Assembly (NCBI GenBank): GCA_013350335.1
Contig: CM023538.1
Location: 60,129,080 to 60,193,079 of the forward strand
Length of the DNA: 64,000 bases
Direction: 5' to 3'
From: Chimonanthus salicifolius
Lineage: Eukaryota; Streptophyta; Magnoliopsida; Laurales; Calycanthaceae
Shown piece by piece: positions 1 through 11,650 of the stretch. The position numbers and the translations under genes are program-made. The notes under the pieces are model-generated. The model had not been told where the DNA came from and did not search any database. It was given only the letters and a program-made list of their open reading frames with translations. Each line of letters opens with the position of its first letter. Positions within the stretch are counted from its first letter, which is position 1.

Positions 1-1834
1 AGCATATCTTCACTTCTTTGTGTGAATACTGATAATGATTTTCTACTTGATTGTGGAAGATGAAATTCTTCGATTGCCTCTTTGAGGATGATGAAGAGGA
101 GGAGCAATGCATACTAGGCTATATTCCATGTCAGCAAATATGTGGACTTTTTAAAAACAATGCCTGTTCCAAGCTATTTTATGTTATTTGACTCCAAATA
201 AGGCCTTGGGAAGTTGGAATACATGCTGCAATTAAAAGACAAGACCATCCACATCAGTTGAGTTTTTGAATTCTTTAATTTCTCTAAAATGTAATAGTCC
301 ATTGAAGTCAATACAAGAAGTTTTCATGAAAAACAATAAATCAAAAATTTATTTACATTTCAGCAACAGGCCCAACAGTTCAATGTGACTGAGGTTTTTT
401 GCAAAATTTATTTGTGTTGGGTATATACAATGGGTACCATGTAGGCATGTAGATAATGGCATTTCATGAGGTACATTAATTTGGTAAAATAGAGGGGGAA
501 TATTTAAGATTACTCTTATAACAAAATTTGGGTCATCTAAACTTTTAGCAATCTAGCTGTTTGAGTCAGACAGCTAGTTTTTCTTTATTAATCCATCATT
601 TATGTTACTTTAGGGTCTTAAATTTAAATTTAATTGATTAGAAATGTCAAACAAATTAAGTTGCAATATAAGAGTACATTACTTTCTCATAGATGACCAT
701 CAGTCCCCCACCTCCCCACCCACTCACCCTAAACCCTACCTTAACTTTCAACTTTTAGAATTGATTTTAAACTGTTAGATATATATTTGTAATTAATATT
801 AATTTTACAATAAAGAGATTTGAGATGGATATTATTCTTTGGAAGATTTAAAGTTGGAGAGTAGATTAATATGTAGAGTGATTCAGATTTGTGACAAAAT
901 ATGTTCCACCATGTGTTCACATTCAACTGGCATATAATCTCGCATATAATTGAATCTAGACCTTCAGACAGTATTTTATAAACTTAGCCTTTTCGTTTTC
1001 CAAATTTCTATCATGTTAATGGACCTATCATAGATTCCACCATTTTTGGATAAATAGGTCAATTTAGTATTTATTTTGAACAAGTAGATTCAAATCTTTT
1101 GAGTCAGATTAATCCAAATTTAAGTTCTTCCAAAGTTAGACTTGACTCTTCGATAGTTCTAAAGTTTGCCATCAGCCCCTCAAACATAATTTTTTTAATC
1201 CTCCTCTTATTACACACATTTTTTTTTTAAAATTATTTACAACAATCTAAAAAACTCTAAATTAATGAAATCTTTACAATAACAATTATCTCTCTTATCG
1301 TATATTTTCACATTCTACCCTCATATACATCACCCGTCTAACTTAGAATCACATTTATATATTTTAAGAGCTATTAAATCACATTGACGATATTATCATG
1401 TTACTAAAAAAAATAACAAGATTTCAATTTTTGAGTTTAATCACTATCACTATTATTAAAAAAAGACAATTTAACATTTAGAGAACACGTATAATTTAAT
1501 CTTTTTTAAAATATATAAGTATTTCTCTTTATATTATTTATGACGTAGCGATTATCCCATAGGCATTTTGTATAACGAGACACGGATTTTAGAGTATTGT
1601 CCATTTTACCCCTCCACTACCATATTAAAGCATTTAAAAAAAAAATCGTGATCCGGTTAGTAATCCGATTTGTTGTTCTATATGAAAGAAACAGTCTCAC
1701 TTAGATAAATTTCAGTGATTTGATTTCAATGAGTCCGTCAGTGATTCGGTTAGTGAACATATTTATACTACAGTGGAAAAGTCAATGATCCAGTGAGTTG
1801 ACCCGATTCTATTCAGATTCAAGACCAATATAGG
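1..1834. other. AT-rich intergenic DNA, no gene seen
   Basis: AT-rich sequence with stops in every frame; no domain, RNA gene or repeat with clear ends was recognised. Around 1645-1830 a short stretch repeats phrases built on ATCCGGTTAGT and CAGTGATTCGG, which look like decayed repeat DNA. It runs without a boundary into the retroelement remnant that follows. Confidence 0.5.
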
Positions 1835-3143
1835 TTGAGTCTTCATTCAGTGCCAATCAAGTTTTCGAGCTTCCACCTTCATGTGAACATTTTGTTCATG
1901 GTGTTGCCATTGGACTTGCGTCTCATCACGAACTCCTCTACTGCTCACTCCTCTGTTGCTCCAACGAAGCAGTACTTAGTCTCCGTCTACATATTCTGCA
2001 ACATTCTTGTTTTCTTATTTCTTCTCGCCATCATCTATGCGATCTGTGTTAAGAAGAAAGGGACACAAATTGCCCTTCTCCTCTTACTTTGTTGCTGAAG
2101 AAGGGACACAACTTGACCTTCATTCGAGCATGTCTTATTTTTGTCATTTCTCGAAGATGAGACAGCTTATTTTGGACACATGTCCATTTGTTGTGGAATA
2201 CATCCACTCATTTTATCTGGAGGACTGATTCGTCCCCAACATTTGCTGGCCTTTCATGGTTACAGCCGCATTTGCTGGCCTTTTATGGCTTCAGCCCTCA
2301 TTTGCTGGCTTTTCATGGCATCAGCCCTCATTTGCTGGCCTTTTATGGTTACAGCCTCATTTGCTGACCTTTCATGGTTACAACCTCATTTACTGGCCTT
2401 TCATGGCTTCAGCCCTCATTTGCTGGCCTTTCATGGTTACAACCCCATTTGTTGGCCTTTCATGGTTACAACCCCATTTGTTGGCCTTTTAGGGTTTCAG
2501 CCCTCATCTGCTGGCCTTTCATGGCTTCAGCCCGCATTTGCTGGCCTTTATGGCTACAACTATTGTTCGCTGGTTTTTTCGATCTGATTGATCGATGTAA
2601 TGGCTTCAACTCCTTGTTTTTCAGGCTATTCGTCACTTGCATTTATCGCATATTACGATCACTATTTTTGCCGGACAACTGTCTTTCGGCCACTGCCGTC
2701 ATCCGTGCCAAGTTCTTTGTTTCAAGCCGCCATCTGTGTTTGCCGTCTGTCATTTTGCAGCCAATCAACGCTGCCACATAAACACATATTTGCAACTAGT
2801 CAACGCTGTTACTTCAACAAGTTTTGCAGCCAATCAGTGTGCTGCTTCAACAAAGCTTCGTCGCCAGTCAGTTGCCACTTTTGCAGTTCACCTGCTGTTT
2901 CTTCACGTTCAAGCTTCACGTTCATCCACGCTTCAGCTTGCGGGGGCGTGTTGAAATATATTTAGATTATCCTAATTATAATGTAATTAGAATTCTAGTT
3001 TGGGTTTACCTCTAATTAAGAGGTGTATTTGATTTATAATTACTTAAGTGTTTGAGTCTGATTATGATAGCTCTAGGGTCGGATAGAGGCTATATATACA
3101 TGTAATAGTTTAGATATTCAATACAATATTCTCTTTTTTAACA
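1835..3143 (+). mobile_element. Decayed LTR retrotransposon, 3' end with LTR (Copia-like)
   Basis: The 3' end is recognisable. A purine-rich tract (CTTGCGGGGGCG, ending at 2948) lies directly against a sequence starting TGTTGAAATATA at 2949 and ending TTTTTTAACA at 3143, giving a 195-bp LTR bounded by TG and CA. This tract-plus-TGTTGAAAT junction is typical of plant Copia elements. The LTR has a TATA-like core (TATATATA, 3091-3098). No matching 5' LTR is seen upstream and no reverse transcriptase, integrase or protease can be read, so it is truncated or non-autonomous. The internal part carries a minisatellite (2240-2574). The left limit is a guess. Confidence 0.55.
2240..2574 (+). repeat. 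Minisatellite, 29-30 bp unit, about 11.5 copies
   Basis: Units begin with CATTTGCTGGCC and end in CAGCC or CAACC. Starts fall at 2240, 2269, 2299, 2329, 2358, 2387, 2417, 2446, 2475, 2505 and 2535, so unit length alternates between 29 and 30 bp. Because the unit is not always a multiple of three, open stretches appear in more than one frame as repeats of 'AGLSWLQP'; these are by-products of the repeat. It lies inside the internal part of the LTR remnant. Confidence 0.9.
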
Positions 3144-3400
3144 AGTTGGTCACTGAGCCAATTGTAAAATGGGTAATACCCTAAATTTGGTGTCAAATTA
3201 TACAAAACACCCGTATTGCAAGATCGCTACCCAAGAAAAAAAAATCTAAAACACATGATAACGAGATCTTTTATCTCACCAATGACCCAACAACATCCAC
3301 AAACATCCTTCATTTAGGGCCCTAATATTGGATTCATCCCTTCTCCCACGGCTCGGAGAGATTAGGTGGTGGGTAGGCGGCGTGCAATAAATGCCGAGGG

Positions 3401-3410
3401 TATAAAATAA
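3401..3410 (+). promoter_or_regulatory. TATA-box-like element before a CT-rich leader
   Basis: TATAAAATAA is followed about 30 bp later by a CT-rich stretch ending in a good splice donor. Upstream is a palindromic TAGGGCCCTA. Together this resembles a plant promoter with a non-coding first exon on the + strand. Confidence 0.4.
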
Positions 3411-3431
3411 AAGGAACATTTCTCAAATGTA

Positions 3432-3610
3432 GAAGAGATTCCTCTTGCTTCTTCGAATTGCCTTCTTCCCGTGCTCATATTCCCATTTTCCCCTTCTTGG
3501 CTCTTCTCGTTGGGTCTCTTCTTAGTCAAAGCTATCTCTTTACTCCAACTGAAATCCCACCACATCGCATCTTCCTCCATTCTTCCTTGTGCCCCTCGCC
3601 TACTCGCAAG
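3432..3610 (+). other. Candidate non-coding first exon (5' UTR)
   Basis: This CT-rich stretch (TTCTTCC, CTTCTTGGCTC, CATCTTCCTCC) resembles a plant 5' UTR and ends in CTCGCAAG|GTATTTAT, a good donor at 3610/3611. The T/G-rich sequence after it has the look of a first intron. No AUG-initiated long frame is present. The nearest downstream + strand gene is the RMD5 homologue, which has a splice acceptor just before its start codon, so this could be its leader across a very large intron. It may equally belong to a lost gene. The transcription start is estimated from the TATA position. Confidence 0.35.
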
Positions 3611-4739
3611 GTATTTATCTCTCGCTTTCTCTCATGAATTTTCTCAAATGTGTTTCAATCATGGTTGGTTTTTGATGTTTGGGATGTAGAGGGTATTCTG
3701 TTGGATTCCTCTCTTTCATTCCCATGGTTTTTTCCAGACGGGTTTCGACGCTGGGTTGGTCTTGTTGCTTGGGGTGTAGAGTGCGTTGGACATCTCTTTC
3801 TCTTTTTCTCGTGGTTTTTCCTTAATGGGTTTTGAGTCTCGTTAGTTTTGATGCTTGGGTTGTAGTGGGAGAAGGACGTTTCTCTCCGTACTCGCTTATG
3901 GGTTTTATTGCTGGTGGATTTTTGACGCTTGGGGCTTTTAGGGTATTAGGCTGTTGCAGAAATAGTTTTAGGGAAAATGGCCTAGAGCGTTGGGGATGTC
4001 TAGGATAGGTTACAGCTGGAGTTCGTGTGATGAAATTGGTGGACAGGAATTTTGAAAATTTGTTTAGTTTCGGGTTTTACAGAAAGTTTATGGCATTGCA
4101 GTTGTTAAATTGGTAGGCATGGGATGATAGTCAATGGTGTTGGGTTGATCCAACTGAGCATCACTGCCAGTTACATTCGACAGCTTCAATGAGTTGTAGG
4201 GACATGATTTAGAACTATACCTTAATCCACCCTAGACTCAGTCAGGGATTTGGATTCAGACCTCCCAACTTGCTGCGAGACCTGCTCAAAATATTTTATT
4301 TTTAACCTGACATGCAAGTTGTGTTAGGACAATCCATATTCCAATGTATGCTCTTTATTTTAATTAATTACTTCTGTTATTCTTCATTTCATAAAAAATC
4401 ATCAGAGAAGATTTTACTGTATGTATCATATGCGTTCTTTAAGAGATTATAATAACTTGTTGGGCTCCTTTGTATTGAAGGTTAAAACTTATTAGATTAC
4501 TGATGCTTTATTTGCTGCTAGGGTGTAATGAGACATCTAATTAGACTTGTATTTCTTATCATATGAGTGAATTGCATAATTTTGAAATTCATGATTTGAG
4601 CTTCCTTGTCATCATCATCTTCGTGAACAACCAATATCCCATCTATCTAAGGTCGTCTTTACGAGTTCTTCTTTTTCCAATCGATGCTATTATAAACCAT
4701 ATCTGCTAGCATTCTACAATCTAACATGTTCTTTTTATC
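3611..4739. other. Non-coding, possible intron start
   Basis: T/G-rich and then AT-rich sequence with no gene recognised. The first 400 bp (repeated phrases around GGGTTTTGA and GCTTGGG) look like the 5' part of a plant leader intron; the rest is featureless. Confidence 0.35.
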
Positions 4740-6900
4740 CCTTTCATCCATGTTTTCAAAGGTTGCCATCGCCTCCTAGTGCCTTTGATTCATAGCGCTC
4801 GACTCTACATATTGAGGCTGTGTTTGGTCTTCTACCAATATGACCAAACCATCTCAAATGAGTTTCTCTCAATTTATCATCTATCAGAGCTATCTTTAAA
4901 TCATCCCTAATGTGTTTTTTTTTTAGTCTTTCCTTTAGGGTTAAACCACTAATCCAACATAGCATGTGCATCTCCACTGTCCTAACTTTGTTTATTTGTC
5001 TTTTTTTATCGCCCAACACTCTGCTCCGTATATCATTGCAAGTCTAATAATTGTTTTGTGAATTTGTTCTTTTAGGTGAAGGGAACTCTTTTAGCACATA
5101 CTATTCTACTTGTCTACATTTTACCCACCCCGCTCTTATCTTATTCTTCATATCTAATTCGAAACCTCCTTGAGATTCTACCATGGAGCTCAAATATATA
5201 AACTTATCACAGTGAGCAACTAACTCGTTTCCTATTTTTATCATGTTACCTTCGCTATCATCTATTCCGTTAAAGTTACATTCCATGTATCTGTTTTAGT
5301 TCTATTAATTTTCAAACCATTCAACTCCAACATTCTCGTCCACAAATTAAGCTTCACATTGAGTTGTTGTTTTGTCTCATTAATTGCTACTATATCATAG
5401 GCAAAAAACATACACTATAGCATCTCATCTTGAACCTCTGATGTTATGTTGTCCATGATTAGCGCAAATATATAATGGGCTTAAGGCGGATCCTTGATGG
5501 AGTCCTACTCCTATAAGGAACTCCGTTGTCTCACCACAAGCGGTTCTAATGTTAGTGGTTGCACCCTCATATATATCTTGAATAATCGTAAATAGTAGTT
5601 GGGAATAGATTTATTTCTCAAGGTTCTTCAAATTAGTTTCCTTGGTACTCTATCATAGGCCTGTTCTAGGTCAATTAAAATTTATGTAAAGGTTTTTCCT
5701 CTTCTCCCTAAACTTTATAAGCTGTCTTGGAATAAATATAGCTTCTGTTGTTGACCTATCCAAAATAATCTCAAATTGATTTTCACATATATTTGACTCT
5801 CGTCTTAGACGGCCCTCTGTTACTCTATCCCAAAGTTTTCTTGTGTGACTCATGAGTTTGATTGCTCGGTAGTTGGTACGACTTTGAATATCTCCTTTGT
5901 TTTCATAAAAAGGGACTAAAGTGCTCTTACGCCACTCATCATACCTCCTTTTTGGGGCTAAAATCTTATTGAATGGTTGGGTCAATCAACACAATCCACT
6001 TTCTCCTAAAATAGACCAAACTTCGATTGGGATGCCATCCGGTCCTTACACTGTATTCTTCTTCATCTTTTTCAAGGCTTGCTTCACTTCAATTTGTGTT
6101 ATTTTGTTCACCATCCCCTTATTTCCCTCTTTTTCCATATTACCTTTATCTTCCCATTGAGTGGTCAACAAGTCTTTAAAGTAGGTTTCCCACCTTTCCC
6201 TAATTTTTTTGTCTTTTACTAAAACCTATGGTTACCATCCTTGATGCATCTTACGTGGTCAAGATCTCTACTTCTCCCCTCCCAAACCTTAGCGAGTTTA
6301 TAAATTCTTTTCTCCCCTTCCTTTGTTTTCCAATTTGGCATACAAATTATCAAAAGCTTCATATTTGTCTTTACTTATAGTTTTATTAGCGACTTTGTGA
6401 GCTAACTTCTAATTTTCCCGATCAACCAAATTTCTTGATTTCTGCCATATATTAAATTGATTTTTCTTCTTGTGTATAGTTTTTTCTACTTTAGCGTTTC
6501 ACCACCACGTGTCCTTTCACAAGCCTATTCTAGTTCCATTAATTTCACCAACCTCTTTGGCTATATCTTTAATGCGTTTAGACATCCTACTCCACATCTT
6601 ATTTGGATCAGAATCATTATTTCACTCTCCCTTACTAAGCACCTTATCTTTCATTATTTTTGCCTTTTCTCCTCTCAAATTCCACCATATAATTTTGGGA
6701 GGCTCCTTTGCTGCTATTTTTTGTTATCTATTTTTTATAAGCAAGTCCAAAACTAGTAGTCTATGTTGTGTTGTGAGGCTTTAACCTTGGATGACTTTGC
6801 AATTTCTACAACGGGTCACTTCTCTACGTTTAAGTAGCGAGAAGTCTATTTTAGAATGATTGAGTTTCCTCTTGTTACAAATTGAACAATTAATTTTGGG
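4740..6900 (-). mobile_element. RTE-type LINE remnant (reverse transcriptase), decayed
   Basis: On the minus strand, several frames give pieces of an RTE-clade non-LTR retrotransposon in the right order. The endonuclease/RT linker lies near 6300-6160 (IYKLAKVWEGRSRDLDHV, then IRERWETYFKDLL). The RT start lies at 5985-5671 (EWRKSTLVPFYENKGDIQS, NYRAIKLMSHTRKLWDRV). RT late motifs are at 5286-5101 and the C-terminal segment at 5019-4756 (RETHLRWFGHIGRRPN). Many stops and frameshifts break the frame, so it is inactive. The element would copy itself through target-primed reverse transcription. The 5' limit near 6.9 kb is uncertain and no target duplication was found. Confidence 0.85.
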
Positions 6901-7639
6901 GGCAGATGGCAGGTAGTTGGTTTGAGCCTGTGTCTTCCTTCTTCAGTCATTCTTTTGGAATGGATTTCCCTCTAACTGTAAATGTTTTAGACTGATAGTA
7001 TTTTGTGTCTTATGAGACAAATTTCCACATCATTTTGACAATTGGATGGTTTCCTTCTTTACATTTTCTTAAATCTGAACTGTTCTTCTGTCAAAATGTA
7101 TATTAAGTTGGACAGCCTTGAAGCTTTTATATGCTAAGGTGAGCAGTACCTTCTTGTGTTAGCACCAAGATTCATAAAATTTATTAGCATATTGACCAAA
7201 AGAAAATTGTTCATCAATTTGAATAAGTGGTCTTTTCCCCCCCCAATCTATCAAAGTTTGCATTATAACTTGAACTTGTCTATGGCTAAGTTCTTACTCT
7301 GCAATTTAATATCGTTTTAGCATTTCATAAACAAGAAGAAAAAGAAGAGGAAAATTCTAACATGCTACCTTTAGCCACATCACTGTAATTGTACTGGAAT
7401 CTTACAAAATATTTATTTTTATTTTTTGTTTTCTTCTTCTTCTTCTATTCCTCCTTTCTTAAAAAATTATAACATCTTCACTGTCAAAGCCATTTCCCCC
7501 ATTCAAAAGATTCTGAAAAGAATAAATACATACAGAAGCAGCTGTCAAATAGAAGAAGCTGAAAAAGAAAGAGGCTAAGATAGGTACACTTCGTTATCCC
7601 TTGTTAAACATCCTTGCCAAGGTTATCAGCTTGAATATT
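6901..7639. other. Non-coding, no feature recognised
   Basis: AT-rich DNA with a TTC/TTCTTC-rich patch near 7430-7450. No gene, repeat boundary or RNA was found. Confidence 0.4.
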
Positions 7640-8230
7640 GCCAATCTTGGAACAAGCTGCACTTAGAATCCCATCGTGAATTAAGTTATTAATTTCATAG
7701 GATCTAGCCGATTGGATGATATCCCAATGCTTAGTATGCTGTAGACAGTGAGCCTAGATCCATTACTACAATGTGCTTGTGCTAAACTTCTCCATTTTTG
7801 TTTTGGAGTTTGTTCACATGTTAGAGGATCAATGATTCCATTCTCCAAAACACAAGGGCATGTAACCACATAAGTTGATGGGTTAGAGTGGAATTTATGG
7901 ATTTCGGCAAAAGGACATTCAATGCCAGAGTATATTATTAGAAAAGGAGTTCTTCATCGATGGGTAGAACTTGTTGAGGACATGCTTCTCAGAAAAGGAA
8001 ATAGAATAAACCTTTCTTAACACAAAAATTGAAGCATGTCCAAGACGAAGATGATAAAGGTTGGGGGAGGATTTAAGAAGAAGAATGGAGCAGGATTAGC
8101 TGCACTAAGTAGCTTTGTGAGTGGAAGTTGAGAGCGGCCATCCTTAGATTGTAAAACACAACCCCAATGGCCCATTGATAATTGACAAAAATGCCACCAA
8201 TAAGAATTCAAGGAAACGATTACCACGACA
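7640..8230 (-). mobile_element. Possible Copia-type pol fragment
   Basis: Around 8065-8030 the minus strand reads LYHLRLGHA, which resembles the GAG-pre-integrase motif (LWHxRLGH) of Copia polyproteins. The flanking frames are broken by frameshifts, and no integrase core or reverse transcriptase is readable. The assignment rests on this single motif and the general lack of plant-gene features. Confidence 0.35.
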
Positions 8231-8254
8231 ATATATATATATATATATATATCG
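8230..8254. repeat. (TA)n microsatellite
   Basis: An uninterrupted run of about eleven TA units in AT-rich DNA. Confidence 0.85.
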
Positions 8255-9260
8255 CAAAAGTGTTGCTATTGGTCATATGTCCAAGAAATGCCAGTGCACC
8301 CTCAAATATCACTCTGATATAACATTACAAAAAAAGGGGTGGGGGGGAAGAAAAATCTCTTAGTCTTAGACAGAAATTACCCCTCTGGTTATTTGGTTGG
8401 ATTTTGATTCAATGTCTGCCTGTTTGCTGTCTACTCTTCCTGAAAACCACCCCTATGGTTTTGAGTAGATGATTGTTTAGTAACATTCTGGTTGATGAGT
8501 TCAATCTTAGTAAAAAGGCTGAGGAAAGGACAGTTTCACATAGAGAGAGAGTGGTTGAGGACAGTCTCGAGGTAACAGAATGCTATATAATCACACAAGG
8601 GCCTTATGTGTTGACTGAAATGGATTCACTGAAGGACATATAAAAGCAATTCAGAATACAGAGCCTTTTTTTTTAAGCATGAGAGATAACCAAGAAAATG
8701 CTAAGGGGCATCTGAATGGAAGATAGTTGGTCTGAAGAAAGAAACTTTAAGATATTATTGAATCATCTTTATTTTCTTAAGTTGGCCATTGAGATTGAGC
8801 TTGTGAGTTGATGTATCTACAGCAGACCTATGCTGAAGATTGTCTGTAATTGATACAGCACCTATACTCCAGATTATTCTTAGCTCTTGTGAGGATGTGG
8901 AGCCAATAACTATGGCAAGAATGGATTTTGTCAAGGTGGCATTAATCGAGTTCGTAAGAAGCTGATCAAGACAAAACTAATCTTGCTATTCTAGGTAATG
9001 GGGTTTTAACATAAGAGACAGACAGATGGGAGGGGCAGGAATGGTAAGATTGATATGTCCCATGAGGTATTGCTTGTTGGAATGTAAGGATCTGAATGTG
9101 GGAGGTCTAGGATATGTTATACTTACTGATTTTTGCTTACAAAAAATGTTGAGAATCAAAATTAATTTCAATAGAGAAAAAGAGGAGAATCTATATCCAC
9201 CCTTAATTTGTCAAATAATTGCATTGGCCAATCTTATTACATGCGTGAACAAAATGTCCT
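8255..9260. other. Non-coding, no feature recognised
   Basis: No gene or clear element was seen. A G-run (GGGGTGGGGGGGAAG) lies near 8336-8350. Confidence 0.4.
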
Positions 9261-9438
9261 TAGTGATGGCTAGGAACCGGTCTCAAGAAGCGGGAGCCTA
9301 GAGTTCAATTCCCAATCTACCCCACCAAAGGGCCACTCCCTGTAGAGCTACTCAATGTGTGTGGGTAGGGAGGCTTGCACATGCCTTGAGGATTAGTCGG
9401 GTGCTCTAAGAGGCCTGGACACCTTGGTCATTGCTACA
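9261..9438 (+). mobile_element. SINE-like element, copy 1
   Basis: The first third has a degenerate RNA-polymerase-III B box (GAGTTCAATTCCC). The body contains the phrases GGGCCACTCCC and GTGTGTGGGTAGGGAGGCTT, and the 3' part reads GGGTGCTCTAAGAGG then TGGACACCTTG. The same ordered phrases recur at 29277, 33558 and 56127, with partial copies at 31775 and 57085, which marks a dispersed short family. It has no coding capacity. The tRNA origin is inferred from the B-box-like motif alone. Confidence 0.6.
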
Positions 9439-10558
9439 ACTGAAATTTTGCGAACCCAAGGTTGTAGCGAAGTAATATAAATGGGAGTCCGAGTGTCGAA
9501 CCACATGGATTGGTACCGAAAATGCAAATAAAACAATAAAAAGTTCACTTAGATTGGGTTTTTGAATGTTTGTTGTAGAACACAATATAAATTTAAAAAC
9601 AATAATGATGATGAACACTAAGGCATTGGGGATCCACTTTTAACAAACCAAAAATATTTGTTCTTGATCCTATTTTATAACTCAATTGAAAATCAGCTAA
9701 GGAGTGACTTCAATTGAAAGATTGAGTGGTGATTATGTAGAAAATAGCATCAAAAGAATAATCTTATAATTGATTGATCAAAACTTGCAAAACTAGTTAT
9801 TTGATTCGTAGGGAATTCCAAGTATGCATTGTACCTATAGTTAACAATGAATCAAGGGATTTTACAGAACAAAAACTTTTCTAAAACATAAGAAACAATC
9901 AATTAAAAAGATTATGCATTAAAGAACGCTAAAGGATCAAAGACAAAATACTATACCTCCATTAAAAGTTTCACCCCTAGCGTTAGCTAGAGCTTAGCAA
10001 GCCATTACAATTACAAACTCAAAAACTAAAGAAGAAAAAGAGAGATGATTGATTGAATGAATAATTCCTTAAAACAATTTTCGTACTCATCTCCTTATAT
10101 AACCTAAGACTGCTAAGAGAAAATAGGAAACAAAGGCAAAGTAGAAAGGTGAAGTTGCTAATCCCGGTTTTCAAACTTGTGTCAACTTGCAGCTTAATTT
10201 TGGCCTAGCAAATGTTTGATTCACGAATTTTTCATGAAATGCAAAGTTGTAGAGCTTAAGTCTTCTTTCAAATGCTACAAAAGTCGCATCAATTCGATAT
10301 CGGAGTAAAAAGTTATGGCCAAAATAGATTGTGTCAAATCTTTCCTTCAAGGTTCCTTCCGAATTCGGCTTTGAGTGATTATCCTCTTAATTTTGGACTT
10401 CCACACTGTTTTAACTTGCTAAATTCTCCCAAAATCTTCCTCCATTCATCTTGACCCTTGAATTCTCTTAGATGCTTGATCACCACGGATCAGTTGGCTG
10501 GGTTAAGTTTCCTACAAGAGAAAATATGAGTAATGAGTCATTATAAAGAAAACACACA
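9439..10558. other. Non-coding, probably old retroelement DNA
   Basis: The phrase GTCGAACCACATGGATTGG near 9496 and the (A)n-rich 'aaaacaataaaa' text resemble untranslated regions of plant LTR elements. No ends or domains could be fixed. Confidence 0.3.
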
Positions 10559-10646
10559 TTTATGACTGATAATTGCAAAATAAATGCAATAATGCCTACC
10601 AAAAACTAAGATAACATTGCAATTTTAAGCAATTATCAGTCATAAA
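10559..10646. repeat. Perfect-looking hairpin (inverted repeat, about 31-bp arms)
   Basis: The left arm (10559-10589) starts TTTATGACTGATAATTGC and the right arm (10616-10646) ends GCAATTATCAGTCATAAA. The arms pair with only a few mismatches around a 26-bp loop. It could be the tip of a mobile element or a transcription-coupled hairpin; neither is shown. Confidence 0.75.
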
Positions 10647-10679
10647 AAATTTCCTTACTTTTAGATAGATGACTAATAT

Positions 10680-11650
10680 CTCTCATACCCCTAGAGCCAC
10701 CACAGAGGTTTCTTCCGTCTTGATGTCCATTGAGTAGCATGGTAAAGTCTCCTTCAATGATCATTGTCCTCCCTCTGCGGCTGTTTACCTGACCTGATCC
10801 ATGTTCCCCCCATTTCCTTAAAGCCTTTCGGGAATCAAAACTTCTGCCTTCTTTGAATCTTTAATCATCAATGGTTCTAAAAAGAACATCATCAACTCAC
10901 CATGATTTTCTTACACAATCCTTCCCTCCCAACACCAAACCCTTGGGTGGAATTGTGTAGGGCTCATTCTCTTGACATCCTTTTTCTAGGCTGACTTCCT
11001 AGCTATACATGCCTCTCAAGAAAGCAAGAAATCATTAAAAACCACATCATCAAACTCTAACGTGACGATGACCAATTAATGTAATCTTAGCTGCCTCAAA
11101 CACCTCAAATATCTGAAGTAGCTTTAGACTGAAAACTCTAGCCTTTTTCTTGTTTCACACAGACCAGATGACTGTGGCCAAAATAGTCATACGGACCTTC
11201 CTCTCCCTCTAGGTGGCCCTAACTCCAACCCTTACATACACCCATTAATTGTATTAGAGGAGACTCATGAGCAGTCCATCAAGTCTAGGGTTGGAACCAC
11301 AAACCCTGAGCAAAGGAGCACCACATAATTAGATGATCAGCTTTTTCCTTCTCTTCCCCACTTAATACATCGACCAAATCAACATCCTCAGGATTTACCT
11401 TGCTCCTTAAGTTGCATTTTGTCGAGGCCCTCCTTTTCAACACACACCAAAAAAAAATTGTTGTCCTCTTTGTGGAGCTTTAGACCTCCATGATGTCACC
11501 AAAGGGAGGTCTAGATGTGATTTGTGACTCAAATTCAAAAGACAAGCCTTGTACTTGTAGATCCCTAATGAGTCACCTAGCCAAATCCTAACGCCATCAT
11601 CCTCCCCATCCATTGACTCTTCTTTTGGCACCTTCAAGAGAAGTGGGATT
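10680..11650 (-). mobile_element. L1-type LINE remnant (zf-RVT region)
   Basis: The minus strand, read from 11640 downwards, shows the C-terminal part of a plant L1 ORF2: a GVRIWLGDSLGIYKYKACL stretch (usually W-x-G-x-F/Y-S-x-K-S), then SWRSKAPQRGQQFFFGV, the usual 'W..aP.K...F.W' block, and then ADHLIMWCSFAQGLW, the zf-RVT histidine/cysteine block near 11300. Near 10770-10690 a frame reads MIIEGDFTMLLNG, like the L1 endonuclease GDFN block. It would be out of order for a single element, so it may be a second fragment. All frames are broken. Confidence 0.6.

Noticed and set aside
2240..2574. CRISPR-like array
   Set aside because: Repeats are directly adjacent without spacers, and the DNA is from a plant. 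It is a minisatellite.
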